A stretch of DNA of 64,000 nt from Rhodovastum atsumiense (GTDB lineage: Bacteria; Pseudomonadota; Alphaproteobacteria; Acetobacterales; Acetobacteraceae), in assembly GCA_026225115.1 (NCBI GenBank), contig JAMFSE010000082.1, positions 1 through 64,000 of the forward strand, written 5' to 3'. The notes below the pieces were generated by a model. It made no database searches, had not been told where the DNA came from, and saw only the letters and a list, made by a program, of their open reading frames with translations. Shown in pieces: positions 18,065 to 28,841 of this stretch (its first letter is position 1; each line of letters begins with the position of its first letter). Both the position numbers and the translations under genes were made by a program.

Positions 18065-18724
18065 TCAGCGTAGCTTCGAAGCTGCCCACTCCGTTTCGTC
18101 CTGAATGAAGCGTTCGAGCACCTCGGCGGCTACGATCATCGTGGTTTCCGCATCGCCCGATCGCGGATCACGAATATGCTGCATGCAGGCCTGGCCGATC
18201 TGATGCATTAAAAGCCTGGCGCGGGCCCCGGCCAGACCCTGGTGCGGCCCGGGATCGATTGCATGCCGGAACGCGGGAAGCCCCGCCGCGAAGGCGTGCA
18301 GTATTTTTTCCCCGAGAACGCTGATCGCCCCAGGCACCTCCGGTCCCGCGCCAAATTGCGACAGCAGCACGGTGGGGGTTCTCTCCTGCGCCGCGAATGC
18401 CACGACTTGTCGCAACCAGTCACAGATTTCGGTGCGCGTAGGAACGGGGCCCGGCAGCAAAGCGATGATGCGCGCCAATGCCTCGCCGTATTCGGATGCG
18501 ATTTCCGCAAGAATCTCGTTCTTGTCCTGGAAATGGTTGTACAAGGTGGATCGCTTGATACCGGCAGCCTGCGCGATCTGATCGATGCTGGTTTCCGCAA
18601 AGCCGTTTTCGTAAAACACCTTGCGCGCAGCGGCGCGTAGACGGCTTCGTTTGAAAGCACGAAGACTTTCCTGCAGGTTTTCGACCTCTACGGGTGGCGA
18701 GAGTGCATTCATCGGGACCGGCAT
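18065..18724 (-). CDS. TetR-family transcriptional repressor
   Basis: 219 residues. Helix-turn-helix region: KVFYENGFAETSIDQIAQAA, then GIKRSTLYNHFQDKNEIL. The C-terminal ligand-binding domain is divergent, as usual. No clear ribosome-binding site is seen for either ATG (18724 or 18712). The perfect palindrome AGACATACTGTCT is only 12 bases upstream of the first ATG, and a near-identical copy sits before the flavin monooxygenase. Autoregulation and control of the monooxygenase/epoxide hydrolase promoter are therefore likely. Inducer unknown. Confidence 0.92.
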   Translation of the reverse strand: MPVPMNALSPPVEVENLQESLRAFKRSRLRAAARKVFYENGFAETSIDQIAQAAGIKRSTLYNHFQDKNEILAEIASEYGEALARIIALLPGPVPTRTEICDWLRQVVAFAAQERTPTVLLSQFGAGPEVPGAISVLGEKILHAFAAGLPAFRHAIDPGPHQGLAGARARLLMHQIGQACMQHIRDPRSGDAETTMIVAAEVLERFIQDETEWAASKLR

Positions 18725-18735
18725 GAATGAATTTC

Positions 18736-18748
18736 AGACATACTGTCT
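18736..18748. promoter_or_regulatory. Probable TetR operator, site 2 (autoregulatory)
   Basis: AGACA-TAC-TGTCT is a perfect 5-3-5 inverted repeat located 12 bases upstream of the tetR start and about 200 bases upstream of the divergent NTF2-like gene. Its sequence recurs with one change at 16051-16063. Placement and duplication fit a TetR binding site. Confidence 0.75.
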
Positions 18749-18947
18749 AGTAATCTGCACGGTGTCGAAGTCAAGTCTTGCGTGATTGGCGGCGGTGGAT
18801 TCCGGCCTCATGCACGACGCCGGGACGGTATTTTCGGCATGTTCTGGACGCTGTCCGCGCGCGCACCATACTGGCCGCAAATATCACGTCCTGTTCTGAC
18901 AACCGGGATGTGGGGCTGCAACTTAAAATGCATGAGGGAAATGGTCA

Positions 18948-19502
18948 ATGGACGAATTGCTCGAAAAGAAGCTGCGCGAACTCATCGACAGGCAGGAGAT
19001 TTGGGAGGTGTTGCTGCGCTACGGGCGCGGCATCGACCGGCTGGACCGCGAGCTTCTCCGGTCATGCTATCACGACGATGCGATCGATGATCACCATGTC
19101 TTCGTGGCCAAGCCAGATGATTTTATCGACTGGGTGTTTGAGGATTGCAAAGCCAACACCACGGTTCATCATCACGGCGTGAACAATCACCATTGCGAGC
19201 TGGATGGCGACAACGCCTATGCGGAGACCTATTACACCTATATCGGTGCCAACCGGAAACAACCTCATATGTTATCCATCGGCCGCTATATCGACCATTT
19301 TCAGCGGCGCAACGGCGTGTGGAAAATCGCCAACCGCGTTTGTGTGATCGAGAAGACTTATGATTTGATGGAAACCGAAAACCGGTTCGCCGAAGCGGGC
19401 GATCCGCACTATGGCGAACTGCGTCCCGCCACGCGGGATCGGACCGACCTCAGCTATCAGCATCCCGTTGTTCCTCGCCGTCCGCTCGCCGAGGCAAAAT
19501 AA
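18948..19502 (+). CDS. NTF2-like (SnoaL-type) domain protein
   Basis: 184 residues. The N-terminal RELIDRQEIWEVLLRYGRGI followed by DRLDRELLRSCYHDDAIDDH is the typical first half of SnoaL-like proteins (PF13577). The central segment AYAETYYTYIGANR and the basic RNGVWKIANRVCVIEK strand complete an alpha+beta cone. Members are small isomerases, dehydratases or dioxygenase beta-subunit relatives. AGGGA is 9 bases from the ATG. Divergent from tetR, with the operator in the shared promoter, so it is probably part of the same catabolic module. Confidence 0.85.
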   Translation: MDELLEKKLRELIDRQEIWEVLLRYGRGIDRLDRELLRSCYHDDAIDDHHVFVAKPDDFIDWVFEDCKANTTVHHHGVNNHHCELDGDNAYAETYYTYIGANRKQPHMLSIGRYIDHFQRRNGVWKIANRVCVIEKTYDLMETENRFAEAGDPHYGELRPATRDRTDLSYQHPVVPRRPLAEAK

Positions 19503-19529
19503 ACGCCCGCGCGTAATGATCGGCCACCG

Positions 19530-20111
19530 CTAACGTAAGCGTGTTAATTCGATCAGATAATAATCTCCAGAACCTTCCGTGCTGATGCTCAGGCTTTTCG
19601 GGGCATCCCCAAAAATCGCCGTGTCACCCAGCAATAGCCAGTTCGACTGGTTGCCGTCATCGATCAGTAAGCCAGCGCTCTGCGCGAATACGATGTTAAC
19701 CGTGCCGGAGACGGGTATCGTCGTGGCCCGGGAGAATTTCCTTAACGAATGGCTGAAACAATTCCGCCGCGTCATGACATTGAGATCGAGAATATCGCCG
19801 TCGATAAGGGTCGCATGGGCGGCGGCATCCGCCGGAAAGGTAAACGGCGCAGATGCGCGCGTAAGGTGTTGCTTTAGTCCGGCGATGACAAGGTTGATAC
19901 CCGCACCTTTTAGTATCGCAAGCGTGCGCTCAACATCGGGGAAGGCGGAGAACGGGCCATCCGCCGTCACCGCGGCCATGCTGATGCGCCACTCAAAGCT
20001 TTCCGTCGTCGCGTCCGCCGGGTAGGCCGCAATCTGCGTGGTGATGCCGGCGCCGTTCTTCCAGGGCATCGTGAGGTAACTGCCGCGCTCAATGCGCAGC
20101 ATGCGACTCAT
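19530..20111 (-). CDS. hutD: HutD family protein
   Basis: 193 residues. The start [20 protein letters not shown], then [20 protein letters not shown] and [18 protein letters not shown], is the distinctive HutD pattern (bicupin fold). Its function in histidine use is not settled; it is thought to limit or tune the pathway. The ATG overlaps the hutU stop by four bases (20108-20111), making it the last gene of the hutIHGUD transcript. Confidence 0.93.
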   Translation of the reverse strand: MSRMLRIERGSYLTMPWKNGAGITTQIAAYPADATTESFEWRISMAAVTADGPFSAFPDVERTLAILKGAGINLVIAGLKQHLTRASAPFTFPADAAAHATLIDGDILDLNVMTRRNCFSHSLRKFSRATTIPVSGTVNIVFAQSAGLLIDDGNQSNWLLLGDTAIFGDAPKSLSISTEGSGDYYLIELTRLR

Positions 20112-21775
20112 TCCAGAATGCCCGGCAAATCCAACCCAAATTCACGGGCGCAGTTTTGCGCGATGTCATAGCCCGCATCGGCGTGGCGCATCACCCCGGT
20201 TGCCGGGTCATTCCAAAGCACGTTGGCAAGCCGATTGGCCGCTTCCGGCGTGCCATCCGCGCAGATCACCATGCCGGAATGCTGCGAGAACCCCATGCCA
20301 ACCCCGCCGCCATGATGCAGCGACACCCAGGTGGCGCCGGAAGCGCAATTGAGCAGCGCATTCAGCAGCGGCCAGTCGGAGACCGCGTCCGAGCCGTCGG
20401 CCATCGATTCGGTTTCCCGATTGGGCGAGGCGACGGAACCGGAATCCAGATGGTCGCGTCCGATGACGACGGGGGCGGAGAGCTCGCCGCTCGCGACCAT
20501 TTCATTAAACGCCAGACCCAGCCGATGCCGGTCGCCGAGGCCGACCCAGCAGATGCGGGCGGGCAATCCCTGGAAGGCGATCCGCTCGCGCGCCATATCC
20601 AGCCAATGGTGCAGATGCTTGTCGTGCGGCATCAGCGCCTTCACCTTGGCGTCGGTTTTGTAGATGTCTTCCGGGTCGCCCGAGAGTGCGGCCCAACGGA
20701 ACGGGCCGACGCCGCGGCAGAACAGCGGGCGGATATAGGCCGGCACGAATCCCGGGAAATCGAACGCGTTCGCAACCCCTTCTTCCTTCGCCATCTGCCG
20801 CAGGTTATTGCCGTAGTCGAAGGTCGGCACGCCCATCTCGGCAAAGCGCAGCATGTCGCGCACATGGCCCGCCATGGAGGCGCGCGCCGCCAGCTCCACC
20901 GCTTTCGGGTCATGCTCGCGCTTGTCCATCCATTCCGCAACGCTCCAGAATTTCGGCAAATAGCCGTTGATGGGATCATGCGCGGAGGTCTGGTCCGTCA
21001 GCGCATCCGGGCGGATATTGCGGCGCAGAAGTTCTGGCAGAATTTCCGCGATATTCCCGAGCAGGCCAACGGAAATCGGTTTTTTCTCGGCGACGGAACG
21101 ATTGATGATGGCAAGCGCCTCATCGAGCGTATCGGCGCGAACATCGACATAGCGGGTTTTCAGCCGCATCTCGATCCGGCTGTCCTGACATTCCACAGCG
21201 AGGCAGCTGGCCCCGGCCATTGTGGCGGCCAGGGTTTGCGCGCCGCCCATGCCGCCGAGGCCGGCGGTGAGAATCCATTTGCCGGACAGGTCGTTGTTGT
21301 AATGCTGGCGGCCCATTTCCACAAAAGTCTCGTATGTGCCTTGTACAATCCCTTGTGTGCCGATGTAGATCCAGGAGCCGGCCGTCATCTGCCCGTACAT
21401 CATCAACCCTTTGCGATCGAGCTCATGAAAATGCTTCCAGGTCGCCCAATGCGGCACCAGGTTGGAATTGGCCAGCAATACGCGCGGCGCGTTCTCATGC
21501 GTGCGGAATACGCCGACGGGCTTGCCGGATTGGATGAGCAATGTCTGATCCGCCTCCAGCCGGCGCAGAGTCTCGACAATGCGGTCAAACGAATTCCAAT
21601 CCCGCGCGGCGCGCCCGATGCCGCCATAGACCACCAGCTCTTCCGGTCGCTCGGCCACCATCGGGTCGAGATTATTCATGAGCATCCGCAACGGCGCTTC
21701 CGTCTGCCAGGATTTGGCCGAAAGCAGGTTGCCGTGCGGCGCCCGGATGATGCGGGAATTGTCTAGACGGTTCAT
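20108..21775 (-). CDS. hutU: Urocanate hydratase (urocanase)
   Basis: 555 residues, normal for HutU. It adds water to urocanate to form imidazolone propionate using tightly bound NAD. Recognisable blocks: [37 protein letters not shown], the NAD-binding [31 protein letters not shown] and [19 protein letters not shown]. The ATG overlaps the hutG stop by four bases (21772-21775) and its stop overlaps hutD, so translation is probably coupled. Confidence 0.97.
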   Translation of the reverse strand: MNRLDNSRIIRAPHGNLLSAKSWQTEAPLRMLMNNLDPMVAERPEELVVYGGIGRAARDWNSFDRIVETLRRLEADQTLLIQSGKPVGVFRTHENAPRVLLANSNLVPHWATWKHFHELDRKGLMMYGQMTAGSWIYIGTQGIVQGTYETFVEMGRQHYNNDLSGKWILTAGLGGMGGAQTLAATMAGASCLAVECQDSRIEMRLKTRYVDVRADTLDEALAIINRSVAEKKPISVGLLGNIAEILPELLRRNIRPDALTDQTSAHDPINGYLPKFWSVAEWMDKREHDPKAVELAARASMAGHVRDMLRFAEMGVPTFDYGNNLRQMAKEEGVANAFDFPGFVPAYIRPLFCRGVGPFRWAALSGDPEDIYKTDAKVKALMPHDKHLHHWLDMARERIAFQGLPARICWVGLGDRHRLGLAFNEMVASGELSAPVVIGRDHLDSGSVASPNRETESMADGSDAVSDWPLLNALLNCASGATWVSLHHGGGVGMGFSQHSGMVICADGTPEAANRLANVLWNDPATGVMRHADAGYDIAQNCAREFGLDLPGILE

Positions 21776-22566
21776 GGCAGCAGACTTTCGATGATGGTTT
21801 TCAAAACAGGCAGAATGGGCGCGGAAAGTTCCAGCGGGCTTGGCCAGTTTTCCGGATCAGGCACTTCCGGCTCTGCCATATAGCCGCCGCACGCCAGCTC
21901 CATTTGCAGCGCATTCACCCCGGCAGCGGGCGCGCCGTAATGCCGCGTGATATAGCCGCCTTTGAAGCGGCCATTGACGACATAAGAGAAATTTTTATCT
22001 TCTCCGCAAATTGCCGCGACGCGCTCCGTAATTTCGCCATCACAGGATTTTCCGTCATTCGTGCCGATGTTGAAATTCGGCAGCACCCCTTCGAATAATC
22101 TGGGAATGACGCCGCGAATGGAGTGGCAGTCGTAGAGCGTCACCGTGCCGTGCAAAGCGCGCAGCCGGGAAATCTCGCTTGCGAGCATTGCGTGATACGG
22201 ATCGAAATATGCCGTGCGCCGTGCCTGTGCCTCGTCATCGTCCGGTTCCTGGCCTGGTACATAAAGCGGCTCGCCGTCGAAACTGGTGAGCGGGCAGAGG
22301 CTGGTAGTGGACTGGCCCGGATAGAGCGAGGCGCCGGATGGATCGCGATTGACGTCGATCACCGTACGTGAAATTTCCGTCTGCAAAATCGTCGCATCCA
22401 GTGCGGCGGCAAAAGCGTAGAGCTCGGGCAGCCACCAATCAGCATCCTTGCGCGCCAGCCAGAGCGAAACCAGCTGCTGCTGAAATCTCTCGGGAATTTC
22501 GGTGCCGGCATGCGGTATGCTGAGGATCAGCGGCGCGCTGCCCTGGCGAAGTTTTAAAAATTCCAT
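21772..22566 (-). CDS. hutG: N-formylglutamate deformylase
   Basis: 264 residues of the N-formylglutamate amidohydrolase family. Visible are [12 protein letters not shown] (14-25), the [15 protein letters not shown] segment, YDCHSIRG with metal-type His, and [20 protein letters not shown] near the end. It cleaves N-formylglutamate to glutamate and formate. It works with HutF (formimidoylglutamate deiminase), showing that this bacterium uses the five-step, formylglutamate route. The start overlaps the hutH stop by 13 bp. Confidence 0.95.
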   Translation of the reverse strand: MEFLKLRQGSAPLILSIPHAGTEIPERFQQQLVSLWLARKDADWWLPELYAFAAALDATILQTEISRTVIDVNRDPSGASLYPGQSTTSLCPLTSFDGEPLYVPGQEPDDDEAQARRTAYFDPYHAMLASEISRLRALHGTVTLYDCHSIRGVIPRLFEGVLPNFNIGTNDGKSCDGEITERVAAICGEDKNFSYVVNGRFKGGYITRHYGAPAAGVNALQMELACGGYMAEPEVPDPENWPSPLELSAPILPVLKTIIESLLP

Positions 22567-24071
22567 GCGAGACCAGGAAGGTTTTCAAATGAAAGCATGC
22601 CGGCGCGCAGAACCGCAATACCCGCCTCGATATCGGGCGCAAAATACCGGTCCTCTTCCAGATGCGGAACAACGGCGCGCACGGCAGCACGCAAAGCTTC
22701 CAATATCGGGCTCGAAGGCAGCGGATGGAAATCGCAGCCTTGCGCCGCCGCCAGCAATTCGATGGCGATGATGGCGCGCAAATTCTCCGTCATGGCCTGC
22801 AGGCGCCGTGCGCCATGGGCCGCCATGGAAACATGGTCTTCCTGGTTGGCGGAGGTTGGGATGGAATCGACCGAAGCCGGAAACGCGCGTGTCTTGTTCT
22901 CCGACACCAGCGCCGCAGCGGTTACCTGAGGGATCATGAACCCTGAATTCAAGCCGGGCCTGGGGGTAAGAAACGCCGGCAGGCCGGAGAGGGCAGGGTC
23001 GACCAGCATGGCCAGCCGTCGCTCCGCCAGGGAGCCGATTTCGCATACCGCCAAGGCGATCATATCGGCGGCGAATGCAACCGGTTCGGCGTGAAAATTG
23101 CCGCCGGACAGCGCCTCGGCGGGCTCACTGAAAACCAGCGGATTATCGGTCACGCCATTGGCCTCGGTACCCAGCGTGGCGGCGGCCTGGCGGAGCAGAT
23201 CGAGCACCGCGCCCATCACCTGGGGCTGGCAGCGCAGGCAATACGGATCCTGCACGCGCGTGTCGTTGGTCACATGCGAGGCGCGGATTTGGCTGCCGGC
23301 CATCAGCCCGCGCAACGCCGCCGCAACTTCCATCTGGCCTGCATGGCGGCGCAGTGCATGGATGCGCGGATCGAAGGGCGCGTCCGAGCCGCGCGCGGCA
23401 TCGGTGGAGAGCGCGCCGGTCAGCAAGGCGGCTTTGAAGAGATCCTCGGCCTCGAACAGCCCGGACAAAGCATAGGCCGTGGAAAACTGGGTGCCGTTGA
23501 GCAGCGCCAGACCCTCTTTCGGCCCTAGAACAATCGGCGCAAGCCCGGCGGCCGCCAGACCTTCAGCTGCCGGTAGCCGTCCGGTAGGCGATAAAACTTC
23601 GCCGATGCCGATCATCGCGGCCGCCATATGCGCCAGCGGTGCCAGATCGCCGGAAGCGCCGACGGAGCCTTGCACCGGGATGACCGGAATAATGTTGCGA
23701 ACAAGCATCTGTTCAAGCAGCTGCACCGTCTCCACCCGCACGCCGGAAGCGCCTTGCGCCAGCGAGCCAAGTTTCAGCGCCATCATCAGCCGCGCTACCG
23801 AAACCGGCATCGGCTCTCCCACGCCGGCGGCGTGCGAGAGCACCAGATTGCGTTGCAGGATTTCAAGATCGGCATCGGCAATGCGCACGGTGGCGAGTTT
23901 TCCAAAGCCGGTGTTGATGCCGTAGACGGGTGCGTCGCGTTCGAGAATCTCCTGCACTGCAGCGGCAGCACGCGTAATGGGTGCCCAGGCGGTGGCGGCC
24001 AGCGTGCAGTTGGCGCCGCGGTAAATTTCGCGCCACTGCGCCAGGCTGACTTCTGCGGGGACAAGGATCAT
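22554..24071 (-). CDS. hutH: Histidine ammonia-lyase (histidase)
   Basis: 505 residues from the ATG at 24071, which overlaps the hutI stop by four bases. The frame stays open to 24635 inside hutI, but that extension is not protein-like. The MIO-forming triad Ala139-Ser140-Gly141 is in [15 protein letters not shown]. Tyr50 lies in YGINTGFG, and other blocks are [20 protein letters not shown] and [20 protein letters not shown]. It deaminates histidine to urocanate and commits it to catabolism. Confidence 0.97.
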   Translation of the reverse strand: MILVPAEVSLAQWREIYRGANCTLAATAWAPITRAAAAVQEILERDAPVYGINTGFGKLATVRIADADLEILQRNLVLSHAAGVGEPMPVSVARLMMALKLGSLAQGASGVRVETVQLLEQMLVRNIIPVIPVQGSVGASGDLAPLAHMAAAMIGIGEVLSPTGRLPAAEGLAAAGLAPIVLGPKEGLALLNGTQFSTAYALSGLFEAEDLFKAALLTGALSTDAARGSDAPFDPRIHALRRHAGQMEVAAALRGLMAGSQIRASHVTNDTRVQDPYCLRCQPQVMGAVLDLLRQAAATLGTEANGVTDNPLVFSEPAEALSGGNFHAEPVAFAADMIALAVCEIGSLAERRLAMLVDPALSGLPAFLTPRPGLNSGFMIPQVTAAALVSENKTRAFPASVDSIPTSANQEDHVSMAAHGARRLQAMTENLRAIIAIELLAAAQGCDFHPLPSSPILEALRAAVRAVVPHLEEDRYFAPDIEAGIAVLRAGMLSFENLPGLAWNF

Positions 24072-25261
24072 GAAGCACTCCAGATGCGGCGGTAAAGCGG
24101 ATTGAAACCGATGCGGTAAACCAGCTCCGCCGGGGTTTCGATGTCCCATATCGCCAGATGACATTTGCGTCCCGGCGCCAGCACGCCGACATCCGCACGC
24201 CGCAGTGCCGCGGCGGCATTGCGGGTGGTGCCCAGCAGGCATTCCTCCACCGTCAGGCGGAATTCCGTGGCCGCCATGTTCATGGCCAGCAGCAATGAGT
24301 TCAATGGCGAGGTGCCGGGATTTAAATCGGTTGCGACCGCCATGCGCACATGTTTCGCGCGCAGCTCGGCGACCGGCGGCGCCTGCGTTTCCCGCAAGGC
24401 GTAAAACGCGCCCGGCAGCAGCACGGCCACCGTGCCGGCCTGCGCCATGGCGGTAACACCCTGCGCATCGGTATGCTCCAAATGGTCCGCCGATATGGCG
24501 CCAAAGCGCGCGGCCAGTGCAGCACCGTGCAAGTTTGAAAGCTGGTCGGCATGCAGTTTTACCGACAGACCATGCGCTTTGGCGACCCTGAAAACCTGCG
24601 CGATCTCGTCCGGTGTAAAGGCAACGCCCTCGCAAAATCCATCCACCGCATCGGCCAGGTTTTGCGCGGCGATTTGCGGAATGAGGGTTTCGGTCAGCAG
24701 CTTGACATAACCCGCGCGGTCATCACGAAATTCTCCGGGCAGTGCGTGCGCGCCAAGGAAGGTCGCAGCGATATCCACCGGCGCGGTCGCGCCAAGGCCA
24801 CGGATCACGCGCAGCATTTTAAGCTCGGATTGCTCCGTGAGCCCATAGCCGGATTTGATCTCAACGGTCGTGACACCTTCGTCCATCAAAGCCTGCAGCC
24901 GCCTTGCGGCGCTGGCGGCAAGGCTTTCCGCATCGGCGGCGCGGGTCGCTGCAACGGTCGATGCGATTCCGCCGCCGGCTTTCGAGATTTCCTCGTAGCT
25001 GACCCCGTTCAGCCGCGCCTCGAACTCCGCGGCACGGTTGCCGCCATGCACCAGATGGGTGTGGCAATCGATGAGCCCGGGGGTGATCCAGCGCCCGTCA
25101 CAATCCACCACGTTTGCGGCATCGAACTTCTGCTCCGGCCCGGCATAGATAATCCGGCCGCCAAGCTCCGCCACCATGCCGGGCGCCACCACGCCCAGGC
25201 CCGACAGTTCCGGCGCCATGGTCGCAAGCCTCGCATTGGTAAAAACGGTGTCGGCGCGCAT
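24068..25261 (-). CDS. hutI: Imidazolonepropionase
   Basis: 397 residues, amidohydrolase superfamily. Metal site HTH is at 67-69 ([12 protein letters not shown]), KLHADQ at about 237-242, and [10 protein letters not shown] carries the metal/catalytic Asp at about 317. The [11 protein letters not shown] strand is typical. It opens imidazolone propionate to formimidoylglutamate. AAGGG sits 7 bases from the ATG. It is the first gene of the leftward hutIHGUD transcript, reading from the divergent promoter that carries the HutC palindrome. Confidence 0.96.
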   Translation of the reverse strand: MRADTVFTNARLATMAPELSGLGVVAPGMVAELGGRIIYAGPEQKFDAANVVDCDGRWITPGLIDCHTHLVHGGNRAAEFEARLNGVSYEEISKAGGGIASTVAATRAADAESLAASAARRLQALMDEGVTTVEIKSGYGLTEQSELKMLRVIRGLGATAPVDIAATFLGAHALPGEFRDDRAGYVKLLTETLIPQIAAQNLADAVDGFCEGVAFTPDEIAQVFRVAKAHGLSVKLHADQLSNLHGAALAARFGAISADHLEHTDAQGVTAMAQAGTVAVLLPGAFYALRETQAPPVAELRAKHVRMAVATDLNPGTSPLNSLLLAMNMAATEFRLTVEECLLGTTRNAAAALRRADVGVLAPGRKCHLAIWDIETPAELVYRIGFNPLYRRIWSAS

Positions 25262-25289
25262 GAAATAACCCTTGGCCAGCGGTGCTAGG

Positions 25290-25301
25290 TTGTATATACA
25301 A
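25290..25301. promoter_or_regulatory. HutC-type operator in the divergent hut promoter
   Basis: TTGTATATACAA is a perfect 12-bp palindrome lying between hutI (start at 25261) and hutF (GTG at 25327). Its TGTATATACA core resembles known HutC/GntR-family operators. One site could repress both hut transcripts. It would lie inside the coding region if hutF began at the upstream in-frame codon 25282, which argues for the GTG start. Confidence 0.8.
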
Positions 25302-25326
25302 TAAGAGCGAACAGAAAGAATGTACA

Positions 25327-26643
25327 GTGGAAAAAACCTTGTTCTTTCGCCATGTGTTGCTCCCCCATGGCTGGGCTGACAACGTGGCGGTGCGTATCGA
25401 AGCGGGGCGCATCACCGGCCTGGAGACCGGCCTCACGGCGGCGGCCGGAGCGCGGCACGGCATCGCGCTGGCCGGCATGGCAAATCTGCACAGCCACAGC
25501 TTTCAACGCGCCATGGCCGGGCTGACGGAAATACGCGGCGCGGCGCAGGATAGTTTCTGGACCTGGCGGGAGCTGATGTACCGCTTCGCGCTGCAAATGA
25601 CGCCCGACGATGTCGAGGCCGTGGCCACGCATGGTTTCATCGAAATGCTGGAAAGCGGCTTCACCGACGTTGCCGAATTTCATTACCTGCATCATGCGCC
25701 GGATGGGCGCGCATATGATGATATCGGCGAGATGGCGTCGCGCCTAGCCGCCGCCGCCGCGCGAACCGGCATTGCACTAACATTGCTGCCGGTGTTCTAC
25801 GCCCATGCCGGTTTCGGTGGCCTGCCGCCGGTGCCGGCGCAGCGCCGCTTCATCAATGATCTCGATGCCTATGCAAGGCTGTATGAGCGTTGTGCCGCGC
25901 TCGCGCCGGCCGGCGTGGCGCCGCACTCCCTGCGCGCCGTTACGCTCGAACAACTGACGGTGCTGAGCAAACTGGCCGGCCCCCGCCCGGTGCATATCCA
26001 CATCGCCGAACAAACCGCTGAGGTGGAAGCCTGCCTGGCGTGGTCGGGCATGCGGCCGATCGCCTATTTGCTGGACCATGCGCCGGTCGCCGAAAACTGG
26101 TGCCTGGTGCACGCAACCCATGCCGATGCCGCGGAGCTTGCCGGCATGGTGCAAGCGGGCGCGGTGGTGGGTTTATGCCCTGTCACCGAGGCCAGTTTGG
26201 GCGACGGGATTTTTCCGGCTTCCAGCTATGCCGGTGCCTGGGGCATCGGTTCGGATTCCAACGTACTGATTGGCGTGGCGGAGGAATTGCGCATGTTGGA
26301 ATATTCCCAACGCCTAACCCAGCAACGCCGCAACGTCATGGCGAGCGACACCCAGCCCGCCACGGCGACAGCGCTTTATCTGCGCGCCGAGGCCGGGGGT
26401 GCCCAGGCGCTCGGCGGCAAAGCCGGCCTCACCGTGGGCAGCCCGGCCAACATCGTGACGCTGGATGGCGACGACCCGGATATCGCCCTCGCCGCCGCCG
26501 TGTTCACCCGGCGCATGCCTCCGGTGCGCGATGTCTGGGTGCATGGCGAGCGGCGTGTGGCGGATGGGCGGCACACCATGGCCGAGCTCGCAAAACGACG
26601 GTTCGATGCGGTGGTGAAGCGTTTGCTGCAGGAATCGCCATGA
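25327..26643 (+). CDS. hutF: Formimidoylglutamate deiminase
   Basis: 438 residues from GTG 25327 ([20 protein letters not shown]). The longer frame from 25282 would run through the operator and is unlikely. Amidohydrolase fold: HSH metal site at 55-57 ([13 protein letters not shown]), [28 protein letters not shown] and the late [20 protein letters not shown] with the metal Asp. It releases ammonia from formimidoylglutamate to give formylglutamate for HutG. Its TGA overlaps the hutC ATG. Confidence 0.95.
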   Translation: MEKTLFFRHVLLPHGWADNVAVRIEAGRITGLETGLTAAAGARHGIALAGMANLHSHSFQRAMAGLTEIRGAAQDSFWTWRELMYRFALQMTPDDVEAVATHGFIEMLESGFTDVAEFHYLHHAPDGRAYDDIGEMASRLAAAAARTGIALTLLPVFYAHAGFGGLPPVPAQRRFINDLDAYARLYERCAALAPAGVAPHSLRAVTLEQLTVLSKLAGPRPVHIHIAEQTAEVEACLAWSGMRPIAYLLDHAPVAENWCLVHATHADAAELAGMVQAGAVVGLCPVTEASLGDGIFPASSYAGAWGIGSDSNVLIGVAEELRMLEYSQRLTQQRRNVMASDTQPATATALYLRAEAGGAQALGGKAGLTVGSPANIVTLDGDDPDIALAAAVFTRRMPPVRDVWVHGERRVADGRHTMAELAKRRFDAVVKRLLQESP

Positions 26644-27398
26644 ACCATCTGGCTGCGGAAAAACCCCAACATCTGTACGAGCGCGTCAAACAATATCTGT
26701 TGGACCGAATGGCGAGCGGGCAGTTGCCGGACGGCAGCCGCATCCCATCTGAATATGAATTGATGGAAACGCTCGGCGCCTCGCGCATGACGGTGCATCG
26801 CGCGCTGCGGGAAATGTCGGCGGAAGGCCTGCTGCACCGGGTGCAAGGGGTCGGCACCTTCGTGCGCAAGGCCGAGCCGCGCTCGGCATTGCTGGAGATT
26901 TTCGATATTTCCGAGGATATTCTGCGCCGCGGGCATTTGCACCAATCACGGGTGTTGCGATTGGAGGCGTTCGCCGCCGACCGTGACCTTGCCGCGCAAT
27001 TTTCACGCCGCGCCGGAGCAAAAATATTTTACTCGCTGATCGTGCATGCCGAAAATAATCTGCCGGTGCAGTTGGAGGAACGTTTTGTCTCCCCGCGGTT
27101 TGCGCCAGACTATCTGAAACAGGATTTTACGCTGCAGACCACCAACCGCTATCTGCAAAACATCGCAGCCCCCAGCGAGGTTGAGCATATCGTGCATGCC
27201 GTCACGGCCGATGCGCAGGCGCAGGCATATCTGGAAATATCGCCGGCGGAACCCTGCCTGCTTGTCGAACGCCGGACCTGGACGGAGGCCGGCCCCGCGA
27301 CACGCTCACGCCTGCTGCACCCCGGCCACCGCTACAGCCTTGGCAGCCGGTATCAGCCCGCGCAACCCCGCCGCGGTCAGATGCCGAGCCGGGATTGA
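26640..27398 (+). CDS. hutC: GntR-family histidine-utilisation repressor HutC
   Basis: 252 residues from the ATG at 26640, overlapping the hutF stop as ATGA. The N-terminal winged helix is LYERVKQYLLDRMASGQLPD, then SRIPSEYELMETLGASRMTV and HRALREMSAEGLLHRVQGVG. The C-terminal UTRA domain (about 95-235) includes SLIVHAENNLPVQLEERFV and CLLVERRTWTEAGPATRSRL. It is expected to bind urocanate and release the palindrome at 25290. Placed with hutF, it would be autoregulated by the same operator. Confidence 0.95.
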   Translation: MNHLAAEKPQHLYERVKQYLLDRMASGQLPDGSRIPSEYELMETLGASRMTVHRALREMSAEGLLHRVQGVGTFVRKAEPRSALLEIFDISEDILRRGHLHQSRVLRLEAFAADRDLAAQFSRRAGAKIFYSLIVHAENNLPVQLEERFVSPRFAPDYLKQDFTLQTTNRYLQNIAAPSEVEHIVHAVTADAQAQAYLEISPAEPCLLVERRTWTEAGPATRSRLLHPGHRYSLGSRYQPAQPRRGQMPSRD

Positions 27399-27414
27399 TA
27401 TCACGCCGCCGAAT

Positions 27415-28614
27415 CTAGCGGGCCAATCTTTCAATAACCATTGCGATCCCCTGGCCGCCGCCGATGCACATCGTAACAAGCCCATACCTTGTGCTGGTGC
27501 GCTCCAACTCATACAGCGCTTTGACGGTTAGAATAGCGCCGGTAGCACCCACCGGATGTCCAAGCGCGATGCCGGATCCGTTGGCGTTCACCTTTTCCGG
27601 ATCAAACCCCAAGCTCTGTGCGACCGCGCAAGCCTGTGCGGCAAAGGCTTCATTCGATTCAATGACGTCGATCTGATCCAGTTTCAACCCGGCGCGCGCC
27701 AGCGCCATTGGCACTGCTTTCACCGGCCCGATCCCCATGCGGTTCGGCTGCACACCGGCATACCCCCACCCCAGAATCCGCGCCCAGGGCCGCAAGCCCT
27801 TTTCCTCAACCGCCTTCTGTGAAGCGAGCACCAGAGCGGCGGCGCCGTCGTTGATGCCGGAGGCATTGCCGGCGGTCACTGTCCCATCCTTCTGGAACAC
27901 GGCTCTTAGTTTGCCCATTTCCTCAATATTCGCATCGGCGCGCACATGCTCATCGCGGTCGAAGGATCGGACACCGCGACGATCTTTCACCTCGACGGCG
28001 AGGATTTGGGAATCGAACCGGCCTTTAGCCTGCGCATGCGCCGCGCGCTGGTGGCTGAGAACTGCCAGCTCGTCCTGCATGCTGCGCGTGATCTTGTAAT
28101 CCGCCGCCACATTTTCGGCGGTAACGCCCATGTGAATGCCCTCAAAGGGGTCAGAGAGCGTCGCAACAAGCGCATCGACCAATTCCACGCCGCCCAGCTT
28201 CTGGCCAAACCGTGCCGCGGCGACATGATGCGGCGCGCGTGACATGGATTCCGCTCCGCCGGCGACCGCGATGTCGTATTCGCCGAGCGCGATCATCTGC
28301 GCGGCCGAGATGATTGCCTGCACGGCCGATCCGCACAGGCGGTTAACGGTCAATGCCGGCGCCTCAATCGGCACGCCTGCTTCCACCGCCGCAATACGCG
28401 CCAGATAGGCATCCTTGGGCTCGCTCGGAATGACATTGCCCATGACGACATGCTGCACCGCATCCGCGCCGAGTTCAGCGCGCCGGATCGCCTCGGCGAT
28501 CACCAGCGCGCCAAGTTTTGCCGGCGGAATATCCTTCAGGCTGCCGCCAAAACCGCCGATGGCCGTCCGCACCGCGGACAAAATATAAATCGGTTCGATG
28601 GCTCTATTCCTCAT
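27415..28614 (-). CDS. Acetyl-CoA C-acyltransferase (thiolase)
   Basis: 399 residues from ATG 28614 (MRNRAIEPIYILSAVRTAIG). An ATG at 28644 would add 10 unusual residues. Neither start has a clear ribosome-binding site. Catalytic residues: Cys94 in NRLCGSAVQA, His353 in GHPVGATGA and Cys383 in CIGGGQG. It either condenses two acetyl-CoA or cleaves 3-oxoacyl-CoA. It converges with hutC (16-bp gap) and is divergent from the acyl-CoA dehydrogenase/mmsB pair, so a role in fatty or branched-chain acyl-CoA breakdown is more likely than in PHB synthesis. The direction cannot be proven. Confidence 0.92.
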   Translation of the reverse strand: MRNRAIEPIYILSAVRTAIGGFGGSLKDIPPAKLGALVIAEAIRRAELGADAVQHVVMGNVIPSEPKDAYLARIAAVEAGVPIEAPALTVNRLCGSAVQAIISAAQMIALGEYDIAVAGGAESMSRAPHHVAAARFGQKLGGVELVDALVATLSDPFEGIHMGVTAENVAADYKITRSMQDELAVLSHQRAAHAQAKGRFDSQILAVEVKDRRGVRSFDRDEHVRADANIEEMGKLRAVFQKDGTVTAGNASGINDGAAALVLASQKAVEEKGLRPWARILGWGYAGVQPNRMGIGPVKAVPMALARAGLKLDQIDVIESNEAFAAQACAVAQSLGFDPEKVNANGSGIALGHPVGATGAILTVKALYELERTSTRYGLVTMCIGGGQGIAMVIERLAR

Positions 28615-28841
28615 CCTGGTGTCAAACGAAATGCAACTTCTCATGACAGCTTAGTAGCTGGCCGCAGCTATTGCCAAGATGGCGGCAAACCATGCAGCTT
28701 CGCGCCGGGCGGTCATTTCAAGCCAGGACCAATTCGTATAGGCTAAAGCGGGAGCATTTGATTGTGACAAACCGATTTTGCATGACAGTTTCCGGGGCTG
28801 CCTATTGCCTTGGTGCGGCCCTCCCGGCAAACGCCTGACCG

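Noticed and set aside
20156-21766. 536-codon plus-strand open frame opposite hutU
   Set aside because: hutU matches its family over the full length; the antisense frame only reflects codon-position GC bias.
24072-24635. N-terminal extension of hutH inside hutI
   Set aside because: The extension is a shadow of hutI. HutH family proteins begin at the ATG at 24071, which forms an ATGA overlap with the hutI stop.
26040-26639. 200-codon upstream extension of hutC inside hutF
   Set aside because: The Arg/Gly-rich translation is unlike GntR proteins, and the ATG at 26640 overlaps the hutF stop in the usual coupled way.
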